Part shown: one piece after another, positions 54,147-63,548 of the stretch | How positions within the stretch are numbered: the stretch's first letter is position 1 | How the letters are laid out: each line of letters begins with the position of its first letter | Assembly: GCF_003336225.1 (NCBI RefSeq) | Contig: NZ_QPID01000001.1 | Location: 372,001 to 436,000, forward strand | Source: Corallincola holothuriorum | Lineage (GTDB): Bacteria > Pseudomonadota > Gammaproteobacteria > Enterobacterales > Neiellaceae | Length of the DNA: 64,000 nucleotides | Direction: 5' to 3' | The notes under the pieces: model-generated | What the model saw: only the letters and a program-made list of their open reading frames with translations | What the model was told of the DNA's origin: nothing | Databases searched by the model: none | Position numbers and translations under genes: made by a program

Positions 54147-54160
54147 TTGATTTAGATCAA
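54147..54160 (-). promoter_or_regulatory. Perfect FNR box upstream of the porin gene
   Basis: TTGATTTAGATCAA is a perfect TTGAT-N4-ATCAA site. On the minus strand a weak -10-like TTTACAT lies about 22 bases downstream, the spacing expected for class II activation. The FNR homologue encoded at 22703-23458 could bind here. Confidence 0.7.
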
Positions 54161-54217
54161 TATGTGACAGTTAGGTGACAAAAATATCTCTAAGGGGGTA
54201 TGAAAATGACGAGGATA

Positions 54218-54241
54218 CAAAAAAGCCGACTGACGTCGGCT
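54218..54241 (-). terminator. Terminator after dcd
   Basis: On the minus strand AGCCGAC and GTCGGCT pair around a four-base loop, followed by six T residues, about 36 bases past the dcd stop. Confidence 0.88.
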
Positions 54242-54276
54242 CATTCAACGCCCCATTCTGGGGGCTTATTTAGTGC

Positions 54277-54867
54277 TTATAATGACTCGTCTTCACTAAT
54301 TCGGGACGCCACTGCACTTTGTTGATCCTTGTATTTAGCGTCAGTGCGTTTGTTATAAGGGCGTGCAGCCGGCGCGGTGAGCGTTTCGAAGTTTAGTGCT
54401 CCGATCTTCATTTTGGGGCGCAATGCTAATGGCAACTTACCACTGTTATAGAACTCCAACACGATGCGTCCAGACCAACCCGGATCAATACGGTGGGCCG
54501 TCACGTGCACCATGAGTCCCAACCGAGCCAGTGAAGAACGACCATCTAACCAACCGACAATATCGGCGGGCAGTGTCACAGACTCATGGGTCACGGCTAA
54601 TGCCAACTCACCTGGGTGCAGAAAGAACGCATCGCCATCGGCAATGACAATCTCTTCGCTCATCACCCGTTGCATTGCCGCCTGAACCTCTTCTCTGGGG
54701 CCACTCAAATCAATGTAAGGGGCGGTGTGATCATTGAACGTACGGAAGGTGTTACCCAAGGTGACATCGACACTAACCCCGCTAATCAGTTCGCTCGATG
54801 GCCGTGGATCAATGATTATGCGCTCTTCGTCTAAATAACGTTCAATATCGGTATCACAAAGTCTCAT
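54277..54867 (-). CDS. dcd: dCTP deaminase
   Basis: Deaminates dCTP to dUTP for thymidylate synthesis. The 196-residue protein has [20 protein letters not shown], the [15 protein letters not shown] region and the nucleotide-binding [20 protein letters not shown] with catalytic Glu in [14 protein letters not shown]. The C-terminal [20 protein letters not shown] is conserved. Length matches E. coli Dcd (193). It lies 64 bases downstream of apbC on the same strand and a terminator follows it. Confidence 0.96.
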   Translation of the reverse strand: MRLCDTDIERYLDEERIIIDPRPSSELISGVSVDVTLGNTFRTFNDHTAPYIDLSGPREEVQAAMQRVMSEEIVIADGDAFFLHPGELALAVTHESVTLPADIVGWLDGRSSLARLGLMVHVTAHRIDPGWSGRIVLEFYNSGKLPLALRPKMKIGALNFETLTAPAARPYNKRTDAKYKDQQSAVASRISEDESL

Positions 54868-54931
54868 GCTGTTCCCCTATAGATCGGCGCGCTCATTAAA
54901 ACGCTGACGCCTATTTTTCGCAACCTTTTGC

Positions 54932-56005
54932 TTATTGTATTTCGATAATAGGTACGTTATCGGTTGCGGCTTGATGCCGAGACCAAACAAACGCACCGAC
55001 TTTTCTCGCCAATTCTATGTAAAGCTGGCTCACAGGCTTACTTGGATCGGCAGCGACTGAAGGGTTGCCAGAGTCGGCATCACTTCGGATCGAGGGTTCC
55101 AGCGGTAAACGCGCCAACAGCGGGACGCCCGTCTCTTTAGCTAACAGATCGCCCCCTTCTTTACCAAAGATGTGATTAATGTGGCCGCACTGTTCGCAAG
55201 AATAAAAGCTCATATTCTCTACCACGCCGCAAACGGGGATATTGACCTGATTGAACATATCCACACCACGCCTGGCATCAGAGAGCGCAAGATTTTGCGG
55301 CGTCGTGATCACAAGGGCGGCACTGACTGGTACTTTCTGCGCCAAGGTGAGCTGAATATCGCCGGTGCCCGGTGGCATATCGATGACCAGATAGTCCAGC
55401 TCAGGCCATTGGGTGTCATTTATCAGTTGTTGTAACGCACCCGAAGCCATTGGCCCGCGCCAAACAGCAGCTTTATCGCTGTCGATAATAAAGCCCAACG
55501 AGTTACAGACAATACCGTGAGCCGCAACGGGAGCCATTACTTTGCCGTCGGGTGACGCGGGCGTTGCACCTTCTACACCTAGCATAATAGGTACAGAGGG
55601 CCCGTAGATATCTGCATCTAGTAGGCCAACAGCAGCACCGTCATGGGCTAGCGCTAACGCTAAGTTAGCAGCCGTGGCTGACTTGCCCACGCCGCCTTTG
55701 CCACTCGCCACAGCAATAATACTTTTCACTTTACTGAGGTTTTCGCGGGATTCATCTACTAGGTAATCCGGCACTCGGGTTAAAATAGTTATTGCTATAT
55801 CACCCAAACCATACTGCGCAACTAAGCGCTCAACCAGCCCCGTTAATTGGTCTTTGAATTCTTGATTAAAACTGCCAACAGTGATGGTAACTGCATTATT
55901 GTTTAGCTCTATCTGTGCGGACAACTGGCTTAACGTACGTCCTGTCAGCGGCTCTACTAAATCACCAACAGCGACTAAAAAGGCGGATCTATTATCGATT
56001 GTCAT
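54932..56005 (-). CDS. apbC: Iron-sulfur cluster carrier ATPase ApbC/Mrp
   Basis: Cytoplasmic ParA/MinD-like ATPase that binds and transfers [4Fe-4S] clusters. The 357-residue protein has an N-terminal MIP18-like domain (about residues 1-90), then the P-loop VASGKGGVGKSATAANLALA, DADIYGPSVPIMLG, DMPPGTGDIQLTL and the cluster-binding CEQCGH (FYSCEQCGHINHIFG). E. coli Mrp has 369 residues. It is divergent from metG as in many gammaproteobacteria. Confidence 0.95.
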   Translation of the reverse strand: MTIDNRSAFLVAVGDLVEPLTGRTLSQLSAQIELNNNAVTITVGSFNQEFKDQLTGLVERLVAQYGLGDIAITILTRVPDYLVDESRENLSKVKSIIAVASGKGGVGKSATAANLALALAHDGAAVGLLDADIYGPSVPIMLGVEGATPASPDGKVMAPVAAHGIVCNSLGFIIDSDKAAVWRGPMASGALQQLINDTQWPELDYLVIDMPPGTGDIQLTLAQKVPVSAALVITTPQNLALSDARRGVDMFNQVNIPVCGVVENMSFYSCEQCGHINHIFGKEGGDLLAKETGVPLLARLPLEPSIRSDADSGNPSVAADPSKPVSQLYIELARKVGAFVWSRHQAATDNVPIIEIQ

Positions 56006-56143
56006 GGGTAATTCTTATCGTTCTGCGGGCTCAGAAGTGTATCACGTCAATTGTTTAGGCCGAAGCGGGTGCAAGCTGGCGCTGCTTCTAGTAAAATCCG
56101 CTTCCTTATAAAAGTGCAACGAATTCAGGATTTGGACGACACC

Positions 56144-58189
56144 ATGTCGCGAAACATTTTGGTTACCAGCGCCCTGCCTTATGCAAATGGGCCGATCCAT
56201 CTAGGCCACTTGCTCGAGTATATTCAAACGGATATCTGGGTACGCTTTCAAAAACTCCGTGGTCACGCTTGTCACTATGTGTGTGCCGATGACGCGCATG
56301 GCACGCCGATCATGCTTAAAGCGCAGCAATTGGGTATATCGCCTGAAGAGATGATTGCGCAAACAGCGATTGAGCATCAGCAAGACTTTGCCGATTTTCA
56401 GATCAGCTTTGACAACTATCATTCTACTCACAGTGATGAAAACAAAGCGCTGGCGGAGATGATTTACACCAGATTAAATGACTCTGGCTATATCAAGACC
56501 CGTACCATCAGTCAGCTATTCGACCCTGAAAAAGAGATGTTTCTGCCTGATCGCTTCGTTAAGGGCACCTGCCCGCGCTGCGACGCTGAAGATCAGAACG
56601 GCGATAACTGTGACAACTGTGGTGCCACTTATAGCCCAACAGATCTGAAACACCCTAAATCTGTCGTCTCAGGTGCTACCCCTATCCTCAAAGATTCAGA
56701 GCATTTCTTCTTCGATTTGCCACAATTTAAAAAGATGCTTGGTGAATGGCTCAATAGCGGTGCCCTGCAAGAAGAGAATGCCAATAAACTGAAAGAGTGG
56801 TTTGAAGGCGATCTCAAGCAGTGGGATATCAGCCGTGATGCCCCCTACTTCGGTTTCGAGATCCCTAACGCACCGGGTAAGTATTTCTATGTCTGGTTAG
56901 ATGCGCCTATCGGCTACCTCGCCAGCTTTAAGAATCTGTGTGATAAGCGTGACGACCTGAACTTTGATGATTTCTGGGCACCCGGCTCCGATGCAGAAGT
57001 TCATCATTTCATCGGTAAAGATATCACCTACTTCCATTGTCTGTTCTGGCCTGCGATGTTACACGGCGCAGATCTACGCCAACCGACGGCGGTACACGCT
57101 CACGGTTATGTGACGGTCAATGGTGCGAAGATGTCCAAGAGTCGGGGTACGTTTATCAAGGCGCGCTCTTACCTTGATCATTTAAATCCTGAATATTTGC
57201 GCTACTTCTATGCGGCAAAGCTCAGCAGCAAAATCGATGATTTGGACCTGAATCTTGAAGACTTTGCCCAACGGGTAAATTCAGACTTGGTCGGCAAGGT
57301 GGTTAATATCGCCAGCCGTACTGCAGGGTTCATCAGTAAACGCTTCGACGGCACCTTATCAACCACTATCGCTGACCAAGCGTTACTTGATGAGTTCGTA
57401 AATGGGTCTGAGACCATTGCTGAGCATTATGAAGCTCGAGAGTTTGGCAAAGCGATGCGCGACATTATGGCATTGGCGGACAAGGCTAATGCCTATATTG
57501 CCGAGCAAGCACCATGGAAACTGGTGAAGACCGAAGGCCAAGAGCAACATGCCCATGACGTCTGTTCACTGGCGATCCACCTGTTCAGGATCTTGATGGT
57601 CTACCTTAAGCCTGTGTTACCAGCGATGGCTGCTGAAGTCGAACTGTTCCTAAATGACAGCTTAACTTGGGAAAGCACAACTAAGGTGCTTACAGGCGCT
57701 AAAATCAATAAATTCAAACCGCTAATGCAGCGGGTAGAGATGGATAAAGTAACCGCGATGGTTGATGCGTCAAAAGAGAATTTGCAAACAGCAAACGTGG
57801 CCGGTCCAGCTACTGAAACACCAGAGCAGGCTGAATCAGAACTGGCAAAAGATCCTCTAGCTGATGAGATACAGTTTGACGATTTTGCCAAGGTTGACCT
57901 ACGCGTGGCACTTATCGCCAAAGCAGAAGAAGTGCCGGAAGCGAAGAAGTTACTGAAACTCACTTTGGATCTTGGCGGTGAAACCCGTCAGGTATTTGCA
58001 GGGATTAAGAGCGCCTACTCGCCAGAAGATCTGGAAGGTAAGTTAACCGTTATGGTCGCTAACTTGGCACCACGCAAAATGCGCTTCGGCATATCAGAAG
58101 GCATGGTGGCAGCCGCAGGGCCGGGCGGCAAAGAGATCTATATTCTCAGCCCAGATAGCGGTGCCAAACCCGGCATGCGTATCATGTAA
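56144..58189 (+). CDS. metG: Methionyl-tRNA synthetase
   Basis: Charges tRNA-Met, including the initiator tRNA encoded by the fMet array at 4890-5348. The 681-residue protein has the class I motif [15 protein letters not shown], a zinc knuckle [17 protein letters not shown], the KMSKS loop [13 protein letters not shown] and an anticodon-binding helical domain. A C-terminal dimerisation and tRNA-binding domain follows ([36 protein letters not shown]). The ATG at 56144 ([16 protein letters not shown]) aligns with E. coli; the frame is open from 56051 but the extra 31 residues overlap the promoter region and lack similarity. Confidence 0.97.
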   Translation: MSRNILVTSALPYANGPIHLGHLLEYIQTDIWVRFQKLRGHACHYVCADDAHGTPIMLKAQQLGISPEEMIAQTAIEHQQDFADFQISFDNYHSTHSDENKALAEMIYTRLNDSGYIKTRTISQLFDPEKEMFLPDRFVKGTCPRCDAEDQNGDNCDNCGATYSPTDLKHPKSVVSGATPILKDSEHFFFDLPQFKKMLGEWLNSGALQEENANKLKEWFEGDLKQWDISRDAPYFGFEIPNAPGKYFYVWLDAPIGYLASFKNLCDKRDDLNFDDFWAPGSDAEVHHFIGKDITYFHCLFWPAMLHGADLRQPTAVHAHGYVTVNGAKMSKSRGTFIKARSYLDHLNPEYLRYFYAAKLSSKIDDLDLNLEDFAQRVNSDLVGKVVNIASRTAGFISKRFDGTLSTTIADQALLDEFVNGSETIAEHYEAREFGKAMRDIMALADKANAYIAEQAPWKLVKTEGQEQHAHDVCSLAIHLFRILMVYLKPVLPAMAAEVELFLNDSLTWESTTKVLTGAKINKFKPLMQRVEMDKVTAMVDASKENLQTANVAGPATETPEQAESELAKDPLADEIQFDDFAKVDLRVALIAKAEEVPEAKKLLKLTLDLGGETRQVFAGIKSAYSPEDLEGKLTVMVANLAPRKMRFGISEGMVAAAGPGGKEIYILSPDSGAKPGMRIM

Positions 58190-58194
58190 TATAG

Positions 58195-58230
58195 AAAGCC
58201 CGGATAGCTTAGTTATCCGGGTTCTTTTTT
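58195..58230 (+). terminator. Terminator after metG
   Basis: CCCGGATA and TATCCGGG pair around a seven-base loop, followed by TTCTTTTTT. It sits between convergent metG and acyP. Confidence 0.9.
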
Positions 58231-58247
58231 GCGTGACGCATTTTCTT

Positions 58248-58517
58248 CTATAAGGTGCGAAACTCGCTAACATTAGCGCACGGTACTTGGTCTATTTTTA
58301 AAGACTCCACAGTCGCTGTTCGCGGCCCAGTTTCTAACCACACCAACATGGCGCTAATTGCACTCAATTCGCCTTCGATTAATAATTCCACCCGACCATC
58401 CACCAGGTTTTTGGCATAGCCCGACAGTCCGCGCTTTAGCGCTTCCTGCTGAGTATAGTAACGAAAGCCAACACCTTGAACACAGCCCTCGACAAGACAC
58501 AACCTCGCCTCTCGCAT
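58248..58517 (-). CDS. acyP: Acylphosphatase
   Basis: Hydrolyses acyl phosphates. The 89-residue protein has the anion-binding motif VEGCVQGVGFRYYTQQEALK with the catalytic Arg and GLSGYAKNLVDGRVELLIEG with the catalytic Asn. Length matches E. coli YccX (92). It is divergent from rlmI, the same pairing as yccX and yccW (rlmI) in E. coli, and convergent with metG. Confidence 0.95.
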   Translation of the reverse strand: MREARLCLVEGCVQGVGFRYYTQQEALKRGLSGYAKNLVDGRVELLIEGELSAISAMLVWLETGPRTATVESLKIDQVPCANVSEFRTL

Positions 58518-58639
58518 CGTTATTTTCGCCTCTTTTTCGTTTCCTGAAGTTTAGCTTGCGTTGAGTTAAGTCATGATTCTGCTATCCCTGCTACGCTTTA
58601 GCCCTTACAATCCCGCCTCTTTTATCTTGGAATAGCACA

Positions 58640-59830
58640 ATGACAGCCTCAATTACATTAGCCAAAGGCCGTGAAAAATCATTACTCAGACGCCATCCAT
58701 GGGTCTTTTCTGGCGCCGTTAGTAAAGTTAAAGGCAAACCGCAATTGGGTGATACGGTCAATATATACGCAACCGACGGCAGTTGGGTAGCCAGAGGCGC
58801 CTATTCCGCAGAGTCTCAAATACGCGCCCGTATCTGGACTTTTGACGAGTCAGAAGAAGTAGATGAAGCATTTTTCCTTCGTCGTATTGCGGCGGCGAAT
58901 GCCCGTAAACTTAAAGTGTTGGCGGATAACCTTCCGACGGCCTATCGCGTTGTTGCTGCAGAGTCTGATGGCTTACCGGGGATCACTATCGATAAGTATG
59001 CCGATACGGTGGTGTGTCAGCTACTCTCAGCCGGTGGCGAACGTTGGCGCGGCGCTATCGTAGCGGCACTGCAACATGTCTTCCCGCAGCATTCAGTCTA
59101 TGAACGCTCAGACGTAGATGTTCGCAAGAAAGAAGGCTTATTACCGGTTACCAACCTGTTGCATGGTGAGATGCCTTCCACCGAAGCCGTTATTGAAGAA
59201 AATGGCTTAAAGCTGCTAGTCGACATTCAGCAAGGACATAAAACAGGCTATTACCTGGACCAAAGAGATAATCGTCTGGTTAGTGCTGATTACGCAAAAG
59301 ATAAAACTGTACTCAACTGCTTTAGTTATACCGGCGGTTTTGGTACCTATGCTCTGAAAGCCGGCGCTGCTCATGTGGTCAACGTCGACATGTCACAACC
59401 CGCACTCGATATTGCCAAGCAAAATGTTGAGCTGAATGGGTTGGATCTCAGCAAGGCTGAGTTTATTCGTGAAGATGTGTTTAAGTTGCTGCGTCGTTAT
59501 CGGGCAGAAGGAAAGCAGTTCGATACGATCATTCTTGATCCACCAAAGTTCGTAGACAGTAAGCAACAGTTAACTCGTGCTTGCCGTGGCTACAAAGATA
59601 TCAATATGATTGCAATGCAATTGCTTAAGCCCGGTGGGATCTTGCTTACTTTTTCCTGCTCAGGCCTGATGCCAACGGACCTGTTCCAAAAGGTTGTCGC
59701 AGACGCGGCACTAGACGCAGGTCGCGAAGCGTGGTTTTTGAAGTGGCTTCACCAAAGTCAAGATCACCCAGTGTTAAGCAGCTACCCTGAAGGGCTCTAT
59801 CTAAAGGGTTTGGTAGTTCAAGTTGATTGA
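58640..59830 (+). CDS. rlmI: 23S rRNA m5C1962 methyltransferase RlmI
   Basis: Methylates C1962 of 23S rRNA. The 396-residue protein has a PUA domain (about residues 1-75: [20 protein letters not shown]), a central domain ([32 protein letters not shown]) and a SAM-binding domain with [31 protein letters not shown] and [12 protein letters not shown]. Length equals E. coli RlmI (396). Its last 30 bases overlap the end of the convergent HutG-like gene. Confidence 0.95.
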   Translation: MTASITLAKGREKSLLRRHPWVFSGAVSKVKGKPQLGDTVNIYATDGSWVARGAYSAESQIRARIWTFDESEEVDEAFFLRRIAAANARKLKVLADNLPTAYRVVAAESDGLPGITIDKYADTVVCQLLSAGGERWRGAIVAALQHVFPQHSVYERSDVDVRKKEGLLPVTNLLHGEMPSTEAVIEENGLKLLVDIQQGHKTGYYLDQRDNRLVSADYAKDKTVLNCFSYTGGFGTYALKAGAAHVVNVDMSQPALDIAKQNVELNGLDLSKAEFIREDVFKLLRRYRAEGKQFDTIILDPPKFVDSKQQLTRACRGYKDINMIAMQLLKPGGILLTFSCSGLMPTDLFQKVVADAALDAGREAWFLKWLHQSQDHPVLSSYPEGLYLKGLVVQVD

Positions 59831-60724
59831 GCTTCTAGCTTCATGTGACTGATAGAAGCGGAGAATAAGCTCCGCTATCATACTTGCGCACTGCCTATCA
59901 CTGAGGTTTGCTGGCGGTGCCAAGTGTAAATATCGACTTTTGAGGCGATTACAACTGCGGGACAAAAACACCTTAGCGTGTGCCATAGAGATCGGCAGTT
60001 GCTTCGTTTCGTTCTCGTCCACCGCTATCCGCGCCATATCAATAGTTATCATCGAAGGCAATTTTGCGTCAGCAAGATAGTCCGCATGAGTAATAACCGT
60101 TTTCGACCATGACACATCATCAGCACTATATAGTGTATTCAGATCGCTAAAGCAGGCTCTTTCTAACGCTGCAAATAGCGGCTTTACAACCGTCCCCGCC
60201 ATTGCCGATAAACGGCCCACTTCACCCTCTTCGTATTGCATAACGGCAGCTTGCAATAATTCAGGCTGTGGCAGTTCGACGTTATCAGCTTGAAGAAACA
60301 AGCTGGCGAGCGGCGCGCCAGTATAAGCGCCGATCCCTTCGGTCATGCCGATCAACGCTTCTTGACCACCACCGATGAGTACAACTTTAAGGTTGCACAT
60401 GGCAGCCATGTGAACAACGCGACTGACATCAGCTTGGTCCACTTCCAACCCGGCACAGATCTTATTCTCAGGGTGGCTATTCAACAGCTTAATGGCAAGC
60501 GCTTTGAGCACAAACGTAGATAACTCTCTCGTTGGCGCCGTTCGCACAAAGATTAAGACATACTCCGAGCCGTCACGGTTCAAACCCAGCATACTGTCGA
60601 TCAGATGATTATCGGCTGCGGCAGTGTCTTCAGGCAGTTGACTAAATGCTTCCAGCATCGCGGTTTGAGTACTCTCTTCTGTGGCCATAAAAGCGCTCGA
60701 TAATAAACGTACACTCTTTATCAC
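59801..60724 (-). CDS. Arginase-fold (HutG-like) protein lacking metal ligands
   Basis: 307-residue protein whose second half follows the ureohydrolase fold of HutG/arginase: [20 protein letters not shown] matches [22 protein letters not shown] sits where DAHFD is expected, and [20 protein letters not shown] matches the SxDxDxxD segment. The His and Asp metal ligands are replaced, so catalysis by the usual dinuclear manganese centre is unlikely. The start was set at GTG 60724 (AGGAG 8 bases upstream); the frame is open to 60820 but that part crosses the HutC operator. It is divergent from a HutC-type repressor, which supports a histidine-utilisation context. Could be a pseudoenzyme with another role. 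Confidence 0.6.
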   Translation of the reverse strand: MIKSVRLLSSAFMATEESTQTAMLEAFSQLPEDTAAADNHLIDSMLGLNRDGSEYVLIFVRTAPTRELSTFVLKALAIKLLNSHPENKICAGLEVDQADVSRVVHMAAMCNLKVVLIGGGQEALIGMTEGIGAYTGAPLASLFLQADNVELPQPELLQAAVMQYEEGEVGRLSAMAGTVVKPLFAALERACFSDLNTLYSADDVSWSKTVITHADYLADAKLPSMITIDMARIAVDENETKQLPISMAHAKVFLSRSCNRLKSRYLHLAPPANLSDRQCASMIAELILRFYQSHEARSSINLNYQTL

Positions 60725-60766
60725 TGGTGACTCTCCTGAACGCCGCCTAAGCAGTGCAATATCCGC

Positions 60767-60776
60767 TGTATATACA
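60767..60776. promoter_or_regulatory. HutC-type operator
   Basis: TGTATATACA is a perfect palindrome of the TGTA-N2-TACA form known for HutC-family repressors. A second partial copy (TGTATT) follows at 60779. It lies in the 117-base gap between the HutG-like and hutC genes. Confidence 0.65.
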
Positions 60777-60841
60777 ACTGTATTCTTTGCTATATTGATA
60801 GCTCTAAGGGTATGACACACTATAAGGGAGTTGGAGCTTAC

Positions 60842-61540
60842 ATGCCTAAGTTTTTAGATATCCAACAATCAATTAGAGATGCGATCAGGGAAGGAACACT
60901 CAAACCTAATCAACAAACGCCTTCCGAAAATCAGTTAGCCTCCACGTTCAGCGTTAGCCGTATGACGGCAAGGCGGGCATTACAAGAATTGGTGGCAAAA
61001 AATGTTCTCTTTTCAGTTAAGGGGCGTGGCACTTTTGTCAGTGATCCTCGTGGCCAATCACCGATTTTTGAATTCAAGAATATTGCCGACGAGATCCGTG
61101 AACGTGGAAGCCATTATAAGAGCCGAGTTCTTTTGCTGACATCGCGCCCCGCCGACCGCGAAACAGCGTTTGCGCTCGGTACAGCGGAAGGCAACGAGGT
61201 GTTTTTCAGCATGATAGTGCACCTGCAAGATGGCATTGCAGTGCAATTGGAGCAGCGTGCGGTCAACCCCGATTTCGCGCCGCAATATCTTGCTCAAGAC
61301 TTCAATCATACGACGCCCCACGACTATCTCTGTGGTGTCGCGCCACTGACGGAGGCCAGCCATCAAATAGAAGCAATTCTACCAACATCAAGTATGTGCG
61401 AATGGCTTAAGATTGATGCAGCACAACCCTGTATACAGGTAACCAGGCAGACGCTGAGTGACAAGAGTGCGGTAAGTTTTGCCCGGTTAATCTATCCCGG
61501 GCATAGATATAGATTAGGTAATGAACTGGTGTCTGGGTAA
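60842..61540 (+). CDS. hutC: GntR-family repressor, HutC type
   Basis: Transcriptional regulator of the GntR/HutC family, 232 residues. The N-terminal winged helix is QTPSENQLASTFSVSRMTAR followed by RALQELVAKNVLFSVKGRGT. The effector domain has PIFEFKNIADEIRERGSHYK, VHLQDGIAVQLEQRAVNPDF, HDYLCGVAPLTEASHQIEAI and LIYPGHRYRLG, as in HutC, which responds to urocanate. The ATG at 60842 is preceded by GGAG; an ATG at 60812 would add ten residues. It is divergent from the HutG-like gene with a HutC-type operator between. No hutU, hutH or hutI lies in the window. Confidence 0.8.
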   Translation: MPKFLDIQQSIRDAIREGTLKPNQQTPSENQLASTFSVSRMTARRALQELVAKNVLFSVKGRGTFVSDPRGQSPIFEFKNIADEIRERGSHYKSRVLLLTSRPADRETAFALGTAEGNEVFFSMIVHLQDGIAVQLEQRAVNPDFAPQYLAQDFNHTTPHDYLCGVAPLTEASHQIEAILPTSSMCEWLKIDAAQPCIQVTRQTLSDKSAVSFARLIYPGHRYRLGNELVSG

Positions 61541-61553
61541 GGAAACGATGGCG

Positions 61554-62018
61554 CTACTTGAAGCTTCGGATTAAACCATCACAAGCATCTTCAAGTAGAT
61601 TCAGTACCACTTCAAAACCTTTTGCTCCGCCGTAGTACGGGTCGGGTACTTCTGACAATGAGGAGGTTCCGTAGCTGAGCATGAGTTTTATCTTCTCGCG
61701 GTATTCCGGCGGACAGATCTCGGCTAGGTCATCCATATTTTGGTTATCCATCACCAATATTAAGTCAAACTCTTGGAAATCACTTGCTACGATTTTTCGT
61801 GCTTTGAGACCTGTAAAAAAGTAGCCGCGCAACTCCCCTGCCGCTTGCGCACGGGGATCGGGTGAAGTGCCCTGATGGTAGCCAATAGTACCGGCAGAAT
61901 CCGACTTTATATTAAAACCAGCCTCTTCGGCTTTTACTTTAAAGACGGCTTCAGCTGTTGGCGAACGACAGATGTTCCCCATACATACAAACAGAACCGA
62001 TTGCACTTTGCTTACCAT
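61554..62018 (-). CDS. Low-molecular-weight protein-tyrosine phosphatase
   Basis: Cytoplasmic phosphatase of 154 residues. The P-loop is VLFVCMGNICRSPTAEAVFK (CX5R) and the general acid is in EVPDPYYGGAKGFEVVLNLL. The RKIVASDFQEFDLILVMD segment is family-typical. The relatedness to Wzb-type capsule phosphatases or to eukaryote-like LMW-PTPs cannot be decided by eye; the absence of capsule genes nearby favours the latter. Convergent with hutC, 13 bases from its stop. Confidence 0.92.
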   Translation of the reverse strand: MVSKVQSVLFVCMGNICRSPTAEAVFKVKAEEAGFNIKSDSAGTIGYHQGTSPDPRAQAAGELRGYFFTGLKARKIVASDFQEFDLILVMDNQNMDDLAEICPPEYREKIKLMLSYGTSSLSEVPDPYYGGAKGFEVVLNLLEDACDGLIRSFK

Positions 62019-62079
62019 TACTTACCGTTCACTCGTTTCGCACTAACAATGCAGCAGATAGTAACAGAGCTCATTTCTT

Positions 62080-62376
62080 TTAATCACTAATCTTCTCAAT
62101 TAAGACCACTTTTCCGGCTTTGAATGTGAAGATCGTGATCTGTTTTTCATTTTCGAGTTGAAAACCGACGCGTTCAACTTTGGTTTCGTCATCGCCGGAG
62201 ACCACATCTGACAACACTGGGGAGCCACACTTAGATATCACAACCAATTTGTCGTCTTCACGGGTTACCCAGCCACCTTCACATTTTACGTTGGTTACAG
62301 TGTAGGTACCCGCCACGACGATAGCTGACGAAATAATAGATATAAAAAGAAGAGAGACTTGATAGAAACTGCGCAT
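62080..62376 (-). CDS. Small exported protein, DUF2845-like
   Basis: Protein of 98 residues with a signal peptide or membrane anchor (YQVSLLFISIISSAIVVAGT). The mature domain has CEGGWVTREDDKLVVISKCG and TFKAGKVVLIEKI, like the DUF2845 family, where two cysteines are conserved. The frame is open from 62445, but the ATG at 62376 with GTGAG upstream puts the hydrophobic segment at the N-terminus. Function unknown. A gene of about 90 codons precedes it on the same strand. Confidence 0.6.
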   Translation of the reverse strand: MRSFYQVSLLFISIISSAIVVAGTYTVTNVKCEGGWVTREDDKLVVISKCGSPVLSDVVSGDDETKVERVGFQLENEKQITIFTFKAGKVVLIEKISD

Positions 62377-62425
62377 TTTTCTCACATCCTTGTGGTCATT
62401 TATAAACCGAATTAGTTCTCCTAGA

Positions 62426-62692
62426 TTACCATTGTGCCAGCTCACCGATCAAATCACTGTAACCGCGCATCTCTAACGTATCTAGTAGAACGCTAACCGA
62501 CTGCCAATCACTTTGAACTGCATCATGAAGCGCATTACTTAATTCTTGTGCATGATTGGCGCTATAACCTTCGTTTATCGCCAAGGCAAAGACCTCATTT
62601 CGATTAAAGCCTCTGGCACCGGATTTGATTTCTCTGATCGCTTGATCCAACATAAATACGCCCAATTTTTCAGCATCGCTATTCGGTAACAT
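62426..62692 (-). CDS. Small hypothetical protein
   Basis: 88-residue soluble helical protein (AEKLGVFMLDQAIREIKSGA; NEGYSANHAQELSNALHDAV; VSVLLDTLEMRGYSDLIGEL). I do not recognise a family. The frame opens at TTG 62698; the ATG at 62692 is used here, though no good ribosome-binding site precedes it. It ends 49 bases before the DUF2845-like gene start. It may be real because the helical pattern is regular and there is no overlap with a better gene. Confidence 0.5.
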   Translation of the reverse strand: MLPNSDAEKLGVFMLDQAIREIKSGARGFNRNEVFALAINEGYSANHAQELSNALHDAVQSDWQSVSVLLDTLEMRGYSDLIGELAQW

Positions 62693-62977
62693 TAACAATA
62701 GAGATTGGCTTCATCGAACGGATTTTGAGCAGGTCGTGATCCAGCGCAAGGCGATTGTAAAAAGAGAGCCTAGTTAAGGTGATTATCATCACAGATATAG
62801 TTCGCCGTAAGAATCATCGACGATGACAGCATACGGAAGCAAAGATAAACCTCAGTATTAAGCAACATCAAGGATTTAACTATCTACTCTCAGGCTGTCA
62901 TATCATTACTCTCTTGCGTAGAAGAGCATTACCCTAGCGTAAATGTACGCCCAACCTACTCCTTTAATCTGACCGGT
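62693..62977. other. Region before the SprT-like gene
   Basis: From 62849 the SprT-like frame is open (preceded by a stop at 62846) and codes for DLTIYSQAVISLLSCVEEHY and VNVRPTYSFNLTG, which resembles the N-terminus of SprT, but it has no ATG, GTG or TTG until 62978. The part 62693-62848 shows no gene. Confidence 0.5.
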
Positions 62978-63409
62978 GTGGCAGCTGGTAAGTGCACAAC
63001 GCAGTTCTCGCTATTTGGTCAACTAACCCACTGTCATCTGGAGTTTAATGCCAAAGCGATCGCCGCTGATAAAGCGTTCTTTGAAAATGAAACTCTTCCC
63101 CATGAGGTAGCCCACTTTGTTATCGCTTCTTTGTATGGAAGAAGTAAAGCGATAAGACCTCACGGGCCAGAATGGAAAAGGATATGCATAGAGTTAGGCG
63201 GTTCTGGAGCAAGAACTCACAACCTCGCGCTAAAAAGGTCGAAACAATATCGGCAGTGGTTGTATATTGATTCAAATGGCCATCGCCACATGCTTAGCAC
63301 CATTCGCCATCGCCGCGTGCAAAGTGGAACCGTATATAAAGCGCGCTCGAGTAAAGCTACCATTGAAGCAAAAGGTTTTGTGGAAGAAGTAATACAGGAT
63401 GCAGAGTAG
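62978..63409 (+). CDS. SprT-like zinc metalloprotease-fold protein, N-terminus uncertain
   Basis: The 143-residue frame from the GTG at 62978 has the SprT-like zinc motif ENETLPHEVAHFVIASLYGR with a matching HGPEWKRICIELGG region (third His). The family's N-terminal part is encoded upstream from 62849 but without a standard start codon. The C-terminal zinc ribbon of E. coli SprT (two cysteine pairs) is replaced by WLYIDSNGHRHMLSTIRHRR without cysteines. This may be a divergent member, a gene starting at a rare codon (AAGGA precedes an ATC at 62882), or a decaying copy. Function of SprT is poorly known. Confidence 0.65.
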   Translation: MAAGKCTTQFSLFGQLTHCHLEFNAKAIAADKAFFENETLPHEVAHFVIASLYGRSKAIRPHGPEWKRICIELGGSGARTHNLALKRSKQYRQWLYIDSNGHRHMLSTIRHRRVQSGTVYKARSSKATIEAKGFVEEVIQDAE

Positions 63410-63460
63410 TCACTTTATTATTGTTAACTCGGCAGAAATAGGTGATTCTAGGTTGAAAAT

Positions 63461-63534
63461 GCGGGTGTAGTTCAATGGTAGAACGGCAGCTTCCCAAGCT
63501 GCATACGAGGGTTCGATTCCCTTCACCCGCTCCA
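63461..63534 (+). tRNA. tRNA-Gly(CCC)
   Basis: 74 bases with encoded CCA. The acceptor stem GCGGGTG pairs with CACCCGC, the D arm is GTTCAATGGTAGAAC, the anticodon loop TTCCCAA gives anticodon CCC, and the T arm has GGTTCGATTCC. Nearly identical to E. coli glyU. Confidence 0.96.
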
Positions 63535-63548
63535 AATTCGCAGCCAAT

